Source: an uncultured Gemmatimonadota bacterium | GTDB lineage: Bacteria; Gemmatimonadota; Gemmatimonadetes; Gemmatimonadales; Gemmatimonadaceae | Assembly: GCA_946480295.1 (NCBI GenBank) | Contig: CAMLIT010000004.1 | Coordinates: 12,090-76,089 of the forward strand | Length of the DNA: 64,000 nucleotides | Direction: 5' to 3' | Part shown: positions 6,963-16,524 of the stretch, in pieces | Layout: every line of letters starts with the position of its first letter | How positions within the stretch are numbered: the stretch's first letter is position 1 | Made by a program: the position numbers and the translations under genes | The notes under the pieces: generated by a model | What the model saw: only the letters and a program-made list of their open reading frames with translations | Told to the model about the DNA's origin: nothing | Database searches by the model: none

Positions 6963-8561
6963 ATGGCGATCGTCGCAGGAGTGGACTTCGGCACACAGAG
7001 CGTGCGCGTCTCGATCGTGCACAGTGAACGCGGACCGATCGGTGCCGGGGTGGCCGAGTATCCGGTCATCCGCGACCAGCACGACCCGGATTTCGCCACC
7101 CAGTCGCACCGCGCGCAGATGGATGCGCTCGTCTCGGCGACGCGCCTCGCCCTGAAGGACGCGGGGGTGAACGGCTCCGAGGTCCGCGCCATCGCCCTCG
7201 ACACCACCGGCTCGACGGTGATCCCCGTCGGCGAGGGGCTGACCCCGATCGGCGACTACTACCTGTGGTGCGACCACCGCGCGAAGGACGAGGCGGCGCT
7301 CATCACGGAGGTCGCGCGCGCCGAGGGGCTCCCCGCCATCGACTGGTGCGGCGGCGTCTACTCCTCCGAGTGGGGGTTCGCCAAGCTGCTCCACTGGCTG
7401 CGCCACAACCCGGATCAGCGCGAGCGCTTCGTCACGGCGCTCGAGCACTGCGACATGGTCGCGGCGGTGCTCTGCGGCATCACCGACCCCGCGGCCGTGC
7501 CGCGCAGCGTCTGCGCGATGGGCCACAAGTGGCTCTGGAACCCGCGCCTCGGCGGCCTCCCGCCCGAGGACTTCCTGCGGAAGGTGGACCCGCTGCTCGC
7601 CGGCGTCCGCGACAAGCTCGCCGGCACGTATCTCACGTCGAAGCACGTCGCCGGCCGCCTCGCCCCGGAGTGGGCCGAGCGCCTCGGCATTCCCGCGGGG
7701 ATCCCCGTGCCCGTCGGCGCCTTCGACGCGCACTGGGACGCGATCGGCGCCGGGATCACCGAGGGCGACGTCGTGAGCGTGATCGGCACCTCGACGTGCA
7801 TCATCGCCATGTCGAAGGAGACCGCGTGCATCCCCGGGCTCTGCGGCGTCGTCGAGGGCTCGGTCCACCCCGACTACACCGGCATCGAGGCGGGGCTCTC
7901 CGGCACCGGCTACATCTTCGAGGCGATCGCGTCGCGCGCCGGCTCGACCGTCGCCGAGCTCTCCACGCCCCTCGCCGACTATCGCGCCGGGCAGACGGGA
8001 CTCCTGCGCCTGACGTGGGACAACGGCGACCGGACGGTGCTCGTCAACGCGGCGCTCGGCGGCGTGACGCTCGGCTGGAACCTCAACCACACGGCGTCCG
8101 ACGAGCTGTTCGCGGCCATCGAGGGGACGGCGTTCCACACGCGCATCGTGCTGGAGCGCATGCAGGAGCACGGCGTGCCGATCGAGCGGCTCATCCACGG
8201 CGGCGGCATCCCGCAGAAGAACGACGTGCTCAATCGGGTCTATGCCAACGTGATGAACAAGCCGGTGCTCATCCCCGAGCGCCCGATCACGGGGCTCGGT
8301 TCGGCGCTGTTCGCCTTCCTCGCCGCCGGCGTGTTCGAGACGATCGAGGACGCGCAGCGCGCGCTCTGTCCGACGTACCGCGTCGTGGAGCCCGACGCCG
8401 AGGAGGCCGCGACCTACGAGCGCATCTACCCGCTCTTTCGCGAGCTGTACTTCGCGATGGGGAACCCGGACGCGGACGCCGTGCGCATCGGCCACGTGCT
8501 GCCGGAACTGCGGCGCGTGGCGGCGGAGGTGCGGCAGGGGGCGGCGGTTCCCGTCGCGTGA
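6963..8561 (+). CDS. araB: Ribulokinase
   Basis: A 532-residue FGGY-family carbohydrate kinase. It starts with the ATP-binding VDFGTQSVR strand, and the long N-terminal domain with YLWCDHRAKDEA and SSEWGFAKLLHWL is typical of AraB-type ribulokinases rather than xylulokinases. The C-terminal ATPase half has VIGTSTC and HGGGIPQKND. It phosphorylates L-ribulose to L-ribulose 5-phosphate for AraD, which is encoded divergently 121 bp away. ATG at 6963 places the DFGT motif at the very N-terminus as in the family, so longer upstream frames are rejected. It is slightly shorter than E. coli AraB (566). Confidence 0.93.
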   Translation: MAIVAGVDFGTQSVRVSIVHSERGPIGAGVAEYPVIRDQHDPDFATQSHRAQMDALVSATRLALKDAGVNGSEVRAIALDTTGSTVIPVGEGLTPIGDYYLWCDHRAKDEAALITEVARAEGLPAIDWCGGVYSSEWGFAKLLHWLRHNPDQRERFVTALEHCDMVAAVLCGITDPAAVPRSVCAMGHKWLWNPRLGGLPPEDFLRKVDPLLAGVRDKLAGTYLTSKHVAGRLAPEWAERLGIPAGIPVPVGAFDAHWDAIGAGITEGDVVSVIGTSTCIIAMSKETACIPGLCGVVEGSVHPDYTGIEAGLSGTGYIFEAIASRAGSTVAELSTPLADYRAGQTGLLRLTWDNGDRTVLVNAALGGVTLGWNLNHTASDELFAAIEGTAFHTRIVLERMQEHGVPIERLIHGGGIPQKNDVLNRVYANVMNKPVLIPERPITGLGSALFAFLAAGVFETIEDAQRALCPTYRVVEPDAEEAATYERIYPLFRELYFAMGNPDADAVRIGHVLPELRRVAAEVRQGAAVPVA

Positions 8562-8565
8562 CGCG

Positions 8566-8601
8566 GCGAAGCCCGGCCGCGGGTGCGCGGCCGGGCTTCG
8601 C
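8566..8601. terminator. Bidirectional hairpin between araB and CE12 gene
   Basis: A perfect 16-bp inverted repeat (8566-8581 / 8586-8601) with a 4-nt loop lies between convergent stop codons. No T-tract is visible on either side, but position and stem strength fit a shared terminator. Confidence 0.75.
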
Positions 8602-8607
8602 GCGGGG

Positions 8608-9354
8608 TCACTCCACGTTCACGACGTGCGTGGACAGCGGCAGCCCGAGCGCCTTCAGCCCTCGCGCCGCGAGCTTCGCCACCTCGCGCCCGCCGTTCAC
8701 CGACAGGTGCGTGTCGTCCTTCAGCCCCTGCGGGTACATCTCGTTCGTCCCCGGCTCGACCCACGCGTAGAGCGCCTTCGAGCCATTCGGCCCCGCCGCC
8801 GACACCAGCGCGCGCGTCGCCTTCTCCAGGTCGACGAAGGGGACGTGCAGCGAGTCCGCCACCGCGCGCGTCGCGATGAGATACGCGCCGTGGGTGTCCT
8901 CGAGCGTGCCGTCGGGCGCGAACTTCCGCCGGACGATGGACGTGAACAGGATCGGCGTCGCGCCCTGCGCGCGCGTCTCGTTCACGAAGCGGGCGAGGTT
9001 CTCGCGGAAGGTCGTCGCCGGATCGGTGTAGCGCGTCGAGTCCTGCTTCTTCTCGTCGTTGTGCCCGAACTGGATGATGACGTAGTCCCCCGGTCGGAGA
9101 TGGGCGCGCACCTTCTCCCAGCGCCCCTCGTCGATGAAGCTCTTCGTGCTCCGCCCGTTCACGGCGTAGTTCCGCACGACGACGCCGTCGTCGAGGAACT
9201 CGTGGAGCATCTGCCCCCAGCCGCGGTAGGGATTCTTCTCGGGGTGCGGCTTGTCGGCCATGGTCGAGTCCCCGATCATGAACACGGTCGGCTTCTCGAC
9301 GGGCCGCGCGGCCAGCAGGGTCGATAACAGCAGCAGGACGGTCAGTCGCTTCAT
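8608..9354 (-). CDS. Rhamnogalacturonan acetylesterase (SGNH hydrolase, CE12-like)
   Basis: A 248-residue secreted SGNH/GDSL esterase. A short signal peptide precedes block I GDSTMADK (nucleophile Ser), RGWGQML, block II AVNGRSTKSF, block III QFGHNDEK and the C-terminal block V DDTHLSVNGG with catalytic Asp and His. This exact order and wording is characteristic of CE12 enzymes that deacetylate the rhamnogalacturonan I backbone. It lies 23 bp downstream of xylulokinase on the same strand and probably shares its transcript. It completes the deacetylation needed for pectin hydrolases elsewhere in the cluster. Confidence 0.9.
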   Translation of the reverse strand: MKRLTVLLLLSTLLAARPVEKPTVFMIGDSTMADKPHPEKNPYRGWGQMLHEFLDDGVVVRNYAVNGRSTKSFIDEGRWEKVRAHLRPGDYVIIQFGHNDEKKQDSTRYTDPATTFRENLARFVNETRAQGATPILFTSIVRRKFAPDGTLEDTHGAYLIATRAVADSLHVPFVDLEKATRALVSAAGPNGSKALYAWVEPGTNEMYPQGLKDDTHLSVNGGREVAKLAARGLKALGLPLSTHVVNVE

Positions 9355-9377
9355 CGCGGTGGGGATGTCGGGAATCG

Positions 9378-10883
9378 TCAGGCGGTCGCGGTGCGCGCGG
9401 CGCGGAGCGCGGGGTAGAGCGCGCCGAAGCGGCGGTACGCCGCCTCGTACGCGTGATGCGTCGCCGCGTCGGGCTTCTCCACGGCGCCGCGCGCGATCGT
9501 CTTCCGGCACGCGGTGACGATGTCGGGGAAGGCGCCGGCGCCGACGGCGGCGAGCAGCGCCGCGCCGTACGCCGGCCCTTCCTCGCGCGTGGGCATCGTG
9601 ACGGGGACGCCGTAGACGTCCGCCTGCAGCTTTCGCAGGAACGGGCTGCGGCTGCCGCCGCCGGTGAGGAGCAGGGGAGCGAAGGGGAGCTCCAGCTCGG
9701 CGAGGATCGCCAGCGAGTCGCGCATGGCGAAGGCGATCCCCTCGAGCACGGCGCGCGTCATGTGCGCGCGTGTGTGCGCGAGGGTGAGGCCGACGAAGGC
9801 CCCGCGCGCCGCGGCATCGCGATGCGGCGTGCGCTCGCCCTGCAGGTACGGAAGGAAGGTGAGCCCCTCCGCGCCGGCGGGCACGGTCGCCGCCTCGGCG
9901 TCGAGCCGCCTGTCGGCGTCGGCCGCGCCGGCGAGGTCGCGCGCGACCTGGTCGCGGTACCACGCGAAGGCGCCGCCCGCCGAGAGTACGACGCCCATCA
10001 CGTACCAGGTGTTCGGCGCCGCGTGGCGGAAGGTGTGCGCGCGCATCCCGGGATCGACGAGCGGCGATGCCGCGGGCGCGAGCACCGTGCCCGACGTCCC
10101 CCAGCTCGCCACCGCATCGCCGGGCGCGACGACGCCCACGCCGATCGCGCCGCACGCGTTGTCGGCGCCGCCGCCGACCACCGGCGTCCCGTCGCGCAGC
10201 CCGAGATCGGACGCCACCGCCGCCGTCACCCGCCCGAGCACCTCGGCCGACCCGCCTAACGACGGGAGCAGGTCGGGGGAGAGGCCGAGCGCGGTGAGGA
10301 GGGGCAGGCTCCACTCGTCGCGCCGCACATCGTACATCAGCGTGCCGCTCGCGTCCGACGGCTCGGCCGCCATCGTGCCCGTGAGCCTGTAGCGGATGTA
10401 GTCCTTGGCGAGGAGCACCTTCGCCAGTCTCGCGAACGCGTCGGGCTCGTTGTTGCGGAGCCAGAGCACCTTCGGGAGCGTGAACCCCTCAAGCGCCGGG
10501 TTCGAGGTCCACTGATGGAGCTGCGCCTCGCCGACGCGGTCGGTGATCTCCGCGCACTCCGCCGTCGTGCGCGCGTCGCACCAGAGCAGCGCCGGCCGGA
10601 TCACCCTGCCCTCGCGATCGAGGAACACCGACGAGTGCATCTGGCCGGAGAGGCCGATCGCGGCGATCGCGGCGCCGCGCGCACGGCCGACGACTTCGCG
10701 GATGGAGGCACGCGACGCGGCCCACCACGCGTCCGGATCCTGCTCGGCCCACGCCGGGTGCGGCGTCTGGAGCGTGAGCGGCGTCGTCGCAGTTGCGAGG
10801 ACGTCGCCCGCCTCGCTCACCACCACGGCCTTGACGCCGCTCGTCCCGATGTCGACGCCGAGAAATGCGTTCGTTGCTGTCAT
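9378..10883 (-). CDS. xylB: Xylulokinase
   Basis: A 501-residue FGGY kinase (E. coli XylB 484) that phosphorylates D-xylulose to D-xylulose 5-phosphate. Motifs: LGVDIGTSGVKA at the N-terminus, GLSGQMHSSVFLD and LLWCDART (substrate site), GGGADNACGAIG and SWGTSGTV, and the C-terminal LTGGGSRSPF ATP-site segment. The ATG overlaps the stop codon of the decayed GH43 gene by 4 bp (ATGA), so its translation was originally coupled to that gene. D-xylulose 5-phosphate is also the AraD product, so both pentose routes converge on the pentose phosphate pathway. Confidence 0.93.
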   Translation of the reverse strand: MTATNAFLGVDIGTSGVKAVVVSEAGDVLATATTPLTLQTPHPAWAEQDPDAWWAASRASIREVVGRARGAAIAAIGLSGQMHSSVFLDREGRVIRPALLWCDARTTAECAEITDRVGEAQLHQWTSNPALEGFTLPKVLWLRNNEPDAFARLAKVLLAKDYIRYRLTGTMAAEPSDASGTLMYDVRRDEWSLPLLTALGLSPDLLPSLGGSAEVLGRVTAAVASDLGLRDGTPVVGGGADNACGAIGVGVVAPGDAVASWGTSGTVLAPAASPLVDPGMRAHTFRHAAPNTWYVMGVVLSAGGAFAWYRDQVARDLAGAADADRRLDAEAATVPAGAEGLTFLPYLQGERTPHRDAAARGAFVGLTLAHTRAHMTRAVLEGIAFAMRDSLAILAELELPFAPLLLTGGGSRSPFLRKLQADVYGVPVTMPTREEGPAYGAALLAAVGAGAFPDIVTACRKTIARGAVEKPDAATHHAYEAAYRRFGALYPALRAARTATA

Positions 10884-11555
10884 CTGGAGGAGATCCGGAA
10901 GAAGTCGAAGTCGGCGTACGCGCCCGCGGGAGCTCCCGCCGGCCGCATCGCGAACAGCCCCACCTTCGCGCCGACCCACCGTCCCTGGCGCGCCCGGAAG
11001 GGCGCGTCAACGTCGGTGAAGCTGGCGCCGTCGGTGCTCCAGGAGAAGCCGGCACACCGCGCCGTCGGCGACCTGACGCGCAGCCACACCGGGCCGTGCG
11101 CGACGGAGATCGCCGGCGCGCGCTCCTCCGGGCTGCCCTTGATCGCGTCGATGCTGCGCGCCTGCAAGAGCGCCAGCCCCCAGCCACGCTGCTCGTTCGC
11201 CTGCCACTGCCACTCGAGCCCGAGTCGAGGCGCGTCGAACTCGTCCGACGTCTGCCGCACCGCGGTGGGATGCCGCCCGCCGGCGCGAAGATGTAGTACC
11301 AGCCGTGCCGCTTGTAGAACTCCCGACGTACGCGTGGACGAGATAGCCATTGCCGTCGTCGTCCCACAGCGGGCAGGGATCCTCCCACCCGCGCGCCGGC
11401 TTCACGAGCGCCGGCTTCTCCCACGCGCCGCAAACGTCCCGCGTGCGCACCATGTAGATGCCGCGGTCCGGGTCGGGATGGTAGATGTGAACCAGCCGTC
11501 GTGGTAGCGAAGCGACGGCGCCCACACCCCGTTCCCGTGCTGCACGCTGCGGAAA
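10880..11555 (-). pseudogene. Decayed GH43 arabinofuranosidase/xylosidase gene
   Basis: Recognisable GH43 pieces occur in order but in different frames. The first (about 11487-11555) gives QHGNGVWAPSLRYHDGWF. One base out of frame comes HIYHPDPDRGIY..WEDPCPLWDDDGNGYL (to about 11326). Next is FYKRHGWYYIFAPAGG (about 11272-11325). Last is an intact-looking C-terminal beta-sandwich domain (about 10880-11275) ending FDFFRI. The N-terminal blade, some 40 residues between the second and third pieces and a large central part before the C-terminal domain are missing. At least one frameshift and two deletions are needed, so this is a relic of a gene that sat directly upstream of xylB. Assembly error is the alternative for the single-base shift but not for the deletions. 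Confidence 0.85.
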
Positions 11556-11561
11556 GGTAAG

Positions 11562-11591
11562 GCGGGGACGCCCCTGACGGAGCGCCCCCGC
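11562..11591 (-). terminator. Hairpin after susD
   Basis: An imperfect 10-bp inverted repeat (11562-11571 / 11582-11591) lies 26 bp beyond the susD stop; the minus strand continues CTTACCTTTCC, which is moderately T-rich. It separates the SusC/D transcript from the decayed GH43-xylB unit. Confidence 0.6.
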
Positions 11592-11617
11592 TGTCGTGCT
11601 ACCTGCCGCTCACCGCG

Positions 11618-13180
11618 TCACCAGCCGGGGTTCTGCGTGAGCTGCGGGTTGAGGTCGATCGCGCGCTGCGGGATCGGCATCAGCTTGTACTGGTCCGGGA
11701 TCGGACCGTTGCCGAACGGGTCGGCCTTCGGGTACTTGCTCGTCTTGAACTTCGTGGCCTGGCCGAGGAGCATGTCCGCCACGACGCGCTGCGACGCCCA
11801 GTCCCAGTTGCGCTGGCTGTCGAAGAAGCCGTTCGGCCCCTCCATCGCCAGCTCGAGCCGGCGCTCGTGGAACACCGAGTCCCGGAACGCCTCCTTCGAC
11901 AGCCCGGCGACGAGATCCCCGATCCCGGCGCGCTGGCGCACCTTGTCGATCGCCGCGTACGCCTCAGTCGTCGGCCCGGAGATCGCGTCGATCGCCTCGG
12001 CCTCCATGAGCAGGTTGTCGGCGTAGCGCAGGATGATGTAGTTCTTCGAGTCGTTGCCGGTGGACAGCGAGTCGAGGAACTTGCGCATGTACGGCGTGTC
12101 CGCGCCGTACGCCGTGTTCTTGTTCTGCGTCGAGTCCCACGTCACGACCTGGTCCGCCTTGTTGACGAAGGACAGCTGCCAGGTCGCGGCGCGCCGCACG
12201 TCGTTGAGCGCGAACTCCTGGAAGAACGGCATCTCCGCCGTGAACGAGCCGTTCTGCGACGACCCGTAGTTCGACTTCCGCGGCGCCACCTGGTTCGACA
12301 CGCGGCAACCCAGCCCGGGGGCGTTGATGCACTGGATGTCGAAGATGACCTCCGTGTTGTGCTCGTGCAGGCCGTCGAACAGGTCCTCGTAGTTCGCGAC
12401 GAGCGAGTAGCCCTCGGTCGCGTCGATGTCCTGGAGGAGCGTGAGCGCCGACTGGTAGTCCGCCGGCGTCCCGACGCCCGTCGCCGCGCGCTGCAGGTAG
12501 ACCTTGGCGAGCAGCGTCTTCGCCGCGCCGCGCGAGGCGCGGCCCTCGTCGGTGCTGCCGTAGTCCGTCCACTTCGGGAGGACCTTGATCGCGTCCTGCA
12601 GGTCCCGGATGATGAAGTCGTAGACGTCCTGCGCCGTCGCGCGCGGCTTGTTCAGGCTGTCGAGCGACGTCGTCTCGTGCACCTCCAGCGGTACGCCGCC
12701 GAAGAGTCGCACGAGGTTGAAGTACGCCAGCGCCCGCAGGAACTTCGCCTCGCCGACCACCCGCGCGCGCAGCACCGTGTCCATCCTGATCCCCGGGACG
12801 TGGTCGATCACGCTGTTCGCCCGGTTGACCATCAGGTACGAGTTGGCCCACGCCTGGTAGATGTAGTTGTGCGACGGCGTGTAGTTGTAGTTGTCCACGA
12901 GGCTGCGCTCGTTGCCGGCGCTGAGATACGGCGTCTGCATCTCCGTCGTGAACTCGACGAGCATCGGGAACAGGCCACCGTAGTAGTTCGTCCCGGTGGA
13001 GTTCTCCATCGTCGCGTACACGCCGTTCACCGCCGCGAGCGCGTCGCCCGCCGTCTTGTAGAAGTTCGACGGGCCGACGAAGTCGTACGGCGCCTCCGTG
13101 AGGAACTTGCTGTCGTTGCAGGCCGCCAGCGCCAGCGCCGCGGCGGCGGCGAGCACGAGGCCGATGAGGGGTCTCTTCAT
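11618..13180 (-). CDS. SusD/RagB-family glycan-binding lipoprotein
   Basis: A 520-residue surface lipoprotein of the RagB/SusD family. It has a signal sequence with lipobox ALAAC (Cys near 20), an N-terminal SusD-like helical (TPR) domain with RALAYFNLVRLFGGVPL and GAAKTLLAKVYLQR, and the C-terminal SusD block NYIILRYADNLLMEAEA, DKVRQRAG and HERRLELAMEG. It forms the lid on the SusC channel and captures oligosaccharides at the cell surface. It is 11 bp downstream of SusC in the same operon. Given neighbouring enzymes the ligand is probably a pectin- or arabinan-derived oligosaccharide; this is inference. Confidence 0.95.
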   Translation of the reverse strand: MKRPLIGLVLAAAAALALAACNDSKFLTEAPYDFVGPSNFYKTAGDALAAVNGVYATMENSTGTNYYGGLFPMLVEFTTEMQTPYLSAGNERSLVDNYNYTPSHNYIYQAWANSYLMVNRANSVIDHVPGIRMDTVLRARVVGEAKFLRALAYFNLVRLFGGVPLEVHETTSLDSLNKPRATAQDVYDFIIRDLQDAIKVLPKWTDYGSTDEGRASRGAAKTLLAKVYLQRAATGVGTPADYQSALTLLQDIDATEGYSLVANYEDLFDGLHEHNTEVIFDIQCINAPGLGCRVSNQVAPRKSNYGSSQNGSFTAEMPFFQEFALNDVRRAATWQLSFVNKADQVVTWDSTQNKNTAYGADTPYMRKFLDSLSTGNDSKNYIILRYADNLLMEAEAIDAISGPTTEAYAAIDKVRQRAGIGDLVAGLSKEAFRDSVFHERRLELAMEGPNGFFDSQRNWDWASQRVVADMLLGQATKFKTSKYPKADPFGNGPIPDQYKLMPIPQRAIDLNPQLTQNPGW

Positions 13181-13191
13181 GGTCGCCACCG

Positions 13192-16100
13192 TCAGTAGCT
13201 CAGGTTCAGGCCGAAGATCCAGGTGCGCGCCAGCGGATACGCGCCGATGTCCACGCCGCGGTTCGTGTTCCCCACCCCGAGGCTGCTGACGTCGGGGTTG
13301 AAGCCCTGGTACTTCGTCCAGGTGTAGAGGTTCTGCCCCGTGATGTAGAACCGCGCGCCGTTCAACAGGCCGTGGAACAACGTCGTCGGGAGGTCGCGCG
13401 ACAGGCTGAGGGTGCGCAGCCGCGTGAACGACCCGTCCTCCAGCAGCTGGTCCGTGAAGTCGCTCCCGAGGAAGCCGAGCCCCGACCCGACCTTCGGATA
13501 CTTGCCGTTGGGGTTCGTCGGCGACCACGCGTCGTAGAAGCGGCTCTTCAGGACGTTGGTGCTCGGGCTCGCCCCCTCGACGCGATAGAGGTTGAGGTTC
13601 ATGATCTGGCCGCCGTAGCTCCCGTCGACGAGCGCCATGAGCTGGAAGCCGTGCCAGGAGAAGGTGTTCTGCCAGCCGCCCGTCCACTTCGGGTTCGGGT
13701 TGCCGATGATCGTGCGGTCGTTGGCGTCGATGACGCTGTCGCCGTTGACGTCGACGAACCGCGTGCTCCCGAGGTCCGGCGCGCCGCCGCTCGACATGTG
13801 CGTCTTCGCTTCCCACGCGAGGAGCTCCGTCGAATCGCGGAAGATGCCGTCCGTCCGGTAGCCGTAGAACACGCCGATCGGCTGGCCGACCTGCACCAGC
13901 GAGCCGGATGCCTTGATGTCGCTGTTGATCGAGGTCGCGAACAGCCGGTCGATGCCGCCGAGGTCGAGCACCTTGTTGCGGTTGCGCGAGTAGGTCAGCG
14001 TGGTCGTCCAGCCGAACGAGCCGTCGGTCGCCGCGCGGAACGGCTGCAGTGTGAGCCCGAGCTCGATGCCCTTGTTCGAGATCGAGCCGGCGTTCACGTA
14101 CGCCGCCGAGAAGCCGGACTCCGTCGGCAGCGCCTTCGCCAGGAGCAGCTGGTCGGTGCGCTTGTCGTAGTAGTCGGCCGTCAGGTCGAGGAAGCTGTGC
14201 CACATCGTCAGGTCGAGCCCGTAGTCCGCCTGCTTCGTGCTCTCCCAGCCGAGGTTGGGATTGCCGAGCGTGGACGGCACGTACGCGTTCGCGATGTTGC
14301 CGCCGAACGAGTAGCCCTCCGACGTCAGGTGCGTCAGCGACTGGTACGGTTGGATGGACGGGTTGCCCGCCACGCCGTACGAGGCGCGCAGCTTCATCTG
14401 GTCGATCTGCGTGAAGCGCCGCATGAACGGCTCCTCCGAGATGCGCCAGCCGATCGCCGCCGACGGGAAGAAGCCCCAGCGATGGTCGGCGCCGAAGCGC
14501 GACGAGCCGTCCTCACGGCCGGTGACCGTGAACAGGTACCGGTCCAGCAGGGTGTAGTTGATGCGCCCGAGGTACGACGCGAGGGTCCAGCGCGTGCGGC
14601 TCGACCCGATCGTCGGGCCGCCCACCTGCGAGCCGGCGCCGATGTCGTTGTAGCCGTTGATGTCGCTGACGAACTGGCTGTTGTCCATCGTCTCGCGCAC
14701 GCCGTTGTTCGCCTGGCGCGTGTAGCCGGCGACCGCCTGGATGTAGTGCGCCGTGCCGAACGACTTGTTGTAGTTCAGCGTGTACTCGGTGAGCCAGCTC
14801 GAGTTCGACAGCGTGCCGCGGATCGCGCGCCCGTTCAGCGCCGCGCCCTGCAGCGTCGTGCGCGGATAGTAGGTGTCGCGCGTGCGGTCGGAGAGATCGG
14901 CGCCGACGTTGGTCTTGAACGTGAGCCCCGACATCAGCGTGTACTCGCCGGTGGCGTTGGCGAGGACGCGCGTGTCGCCGAGGTTGTCCTGGACGTCGAA
15001 CGCCGAGGCGACCGGGTTGGGGATGTTCCCGCCGGTGAGGCCGAGCGCGGCCAGCGCGTCCGGATAGTTGGCCGACATCAGCGAGTAGCTGCCGTCCGCC
15101 TGGCGGACCGGCATGATCGGGATGTACTCCAGCGCCGCCCCGACCGCGCCCGCGCCCGCGTTGAACGACCCGTCCGTCGGGACCTGGCTCGTGTTCACGC
15201 GGCTGACCAGCAGGTTGCTCGTGAGGTGGAGCTTCGAGCCGACCGCCTGGTCGATGTTGCCGCGCAGCGAGATGCGCTTGAAGTCGGAGTTCTGGACGAT
15301 GCCCTGCTGCTGGAGCACGCCGCCGGAGAGGGCGTACCGCGTCGCGTTGTCCCCCGAGGTGCCGCCGGTGAGCGACAGCTGCAGGCTGCTCATCGGCGCT
15401 CGGCGGAAGATGTCGTTCTGCCAGTCCGTGCCGAGCGCGGCGACGGAGTCGGGGTTGGTGAACGCCGTGTCCGGCGTCGTCTGGTTGAGCGCCCAGGCGT
15501 TCGAGAAGTCGACGAACTCGCGGGGCGTCAGCAGGTCGTAGCGCTTGGCGATCGCCTGCGTGCCGGTGTAGGTGTCGATCGCGAGGCGGGGCTTGCCCGC
15601 CGAGCCGCGCCTGGTGGTGATGATGATGACGCCGTTGGCGCCGCGGGCGCCGTAGATCGACGTGGCCGAGGCGTCCTTGAGGACCTCGATCGAGGCGATG
15701 TCGTCGGGGTTGAGCGACGAGAGCGGGTCCGACGGGACGGTGACGTTGGGATCGCGGCCGCCGCTCGTCGGGCTCGAGTTGTTCGGGTCGTTCTCGATCG
15801 GGAAGCCGTCGATGACGTACAGCGGCTCGTTGTTGCCGGTGATGGAGGAGCCGCCGCGGATGCGGATGGAGATGCCGCCGCCCGGGGCGCTCGACGCGGT
15901 CGTGACCTGCACGCCCGGCGCGGCCCCCTGGAGGGTCTGCTCGAGCGACGTGGTGGGTGTCTGGTCGACGTGCGGGGTGACGGAAGCGACCGAGCCGGTG
16001 AGGTCGGAGCGCTTCTGCGTGCCGTAGCCGACGACGACCATCTGGTCGAGGGTCACCGAGATCTGGTGCAGGCGGAAGTCGGCGGTGGCCGTCTGCCCGT

Positions 16101-16377
16101 CGGCGATGGTGACGGTGTCGCTGGTGGCGGCGAAGCCGATCCGGGCGGCGCGGACGACGTAGGTGCCCGGTGCGACGTTGGCGATGGTGTACTGCCCGTT
16201 CGGGCCGGATCGGGTGCCGAGGCGGGTGCCGACGACCTGGATGGTGACATCGGACACCGGCCGGCCGGTCTCACGCTCCGACACCGTGCCCGTGATGCGT
16301 CCGGCAGCCTGGGCTGCCGCGAGCTGGGCGACGATGGGGAGGGCGAGGAGAGCGGCGAGGACTGGCTTCCATCTCAT
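13192..16377 (-). CDS. SusC-type TonB-dependent outer-membrane transporter
   Basis: A 1061-residue TonB-linked receptor. After a signal peptide (to about residue 25) come a carboxypeptidase-like regulatory domain (GRITGTVSERETGRPVSD), the SusC signature MVVVGYGTQKRSDLTGSV, a plug domain (IRIRGGSSITGNNEPLYVID, IEVLKDASATSIYGARGANG) and a 22-strand barrel ending in the aromatic residue Tyr (FGLNLSY). ATG at 16377 follows AGGAG and gives the signal peptide; an in-frame upstream extension of about 60 residues is Pro/Arg-rich and rejected. It imports oligosaccharides captured by the adjacent SusD, energised by TonB. Palindromic sites lie 150-330 bp upstream. Confidence 0.95.
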   Translation of the reverse strand: MRWKPVLAALLALPIVAQLAAAQAAGRITGTVSERETGRPVSDVTIQVVGTRLGTRSGPNGQYTIANVAPGTYVVRAARIGFAATSDTVTIADGQTATADFRLHQISVTLDQMVVVGYGTQKRSDLTGSVASVTPHVDQTPTTSLEQTLQGAAPGVQVTTASSAPGGGISIRIRGGSSITGNNEPLYVIDGFPIENDPNNSSPTSGGRDPNVTVPSDPLSSLNPDDIASIEVLKDASATSIYGARGANGVIIITTRRGSAGKPRLAIDTYTGTQAIAKRYDLLTPREFVDFSNAWALNQTTPDTAFTNPDSVAALGTDWQNDIFRRAPMSSLQLSLTGGTSGDNATRYALSGGVLQQQGIVQNSDFKRISLRGNIDQAVGSKLHLTSNLLVSRVNTSQVPTDGSFNAGAGAVGAALEYIPIMPVRQADGSYSLMSANYPDALAALGLTGGNIPNPVASAFDVQDNLGDTRVLANATGEYTLMSGLTFKTNVGADLSDRTRDTYYPRTTLQGAALNGRAIRGTLSNSSWLTEYTLNYNKSFGTAHYIQAVAGYTRQANNGVRETMDNSQFVSDINGYNDIGAGSQVGGPTIGSSRTRWTLASYLGRINYTLLDRYLFTVTGREDGSSRFGADHRWGFFPSAAIGWRISEEPFMRRFTQIDQMKLRASYGVAGNPSIQPYQSLTHLTSEGYSFGGNIANAYVPSTLGNPNLGWESTKQADYGLDLTMWHSFLDLTADYYDKRTDQLLLAKALPTESGFSAAYVNAGSISNKGIELGLTLQPFRAATDGSFGWTTTLTYSRNRNKVLDLGGIDRLFATSINSDIKASGSLVQVGQPIGVFYGYRTDGIFRDSTELLAWEAKTHMSSGGAPDLGSTRFVDVNGDSVIDANDRTIIGNPNPKWTGGWQNTFSWHGFQLMALVDGSYGGQIMNLNLYRVEGASPSTNVLKSRFYDAWSPTNPNGKYPKVGSGLGFLGSDFTDQLLEDGSFTRLRTLSLSRDLPTTLFHGLLNGARFYITGQNLYTWTKYQGFNPDVSSLGVGNTNRGVDIGAYPLARTWIFGLNLSY

Positions 16378-16524
16378 CGAGCGGTCTCCTGAGAGAGCCA
16401 CGGCGCGAGGGCCGGGGGGAAGGAGGTGATGGGAGTGAGCGGGGGCAGGGCGGGGGCGCGGACGCTGAAGTGATCGGGGCGAAGTGGGCGCGCCGGGTGG
16501 GCGGGCGGGTGGCGGCGTCGCGTG

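Noticed and set aside
9378..10883. Calling the second FGGY kinase a ribulokinase or glycerol kinase
   Set aside because: It lacks the long AraB N-terminal inserts and has xylulokinase wording (SGQMHSSVFLD, LWCDART).
13372..16392. About 1000-codon plus-strand frame opposite susC
   Set aside because: Composition-driven shadow; the SusC protein on the minus strand is complete from signal peptide to terminal aromatic residue.
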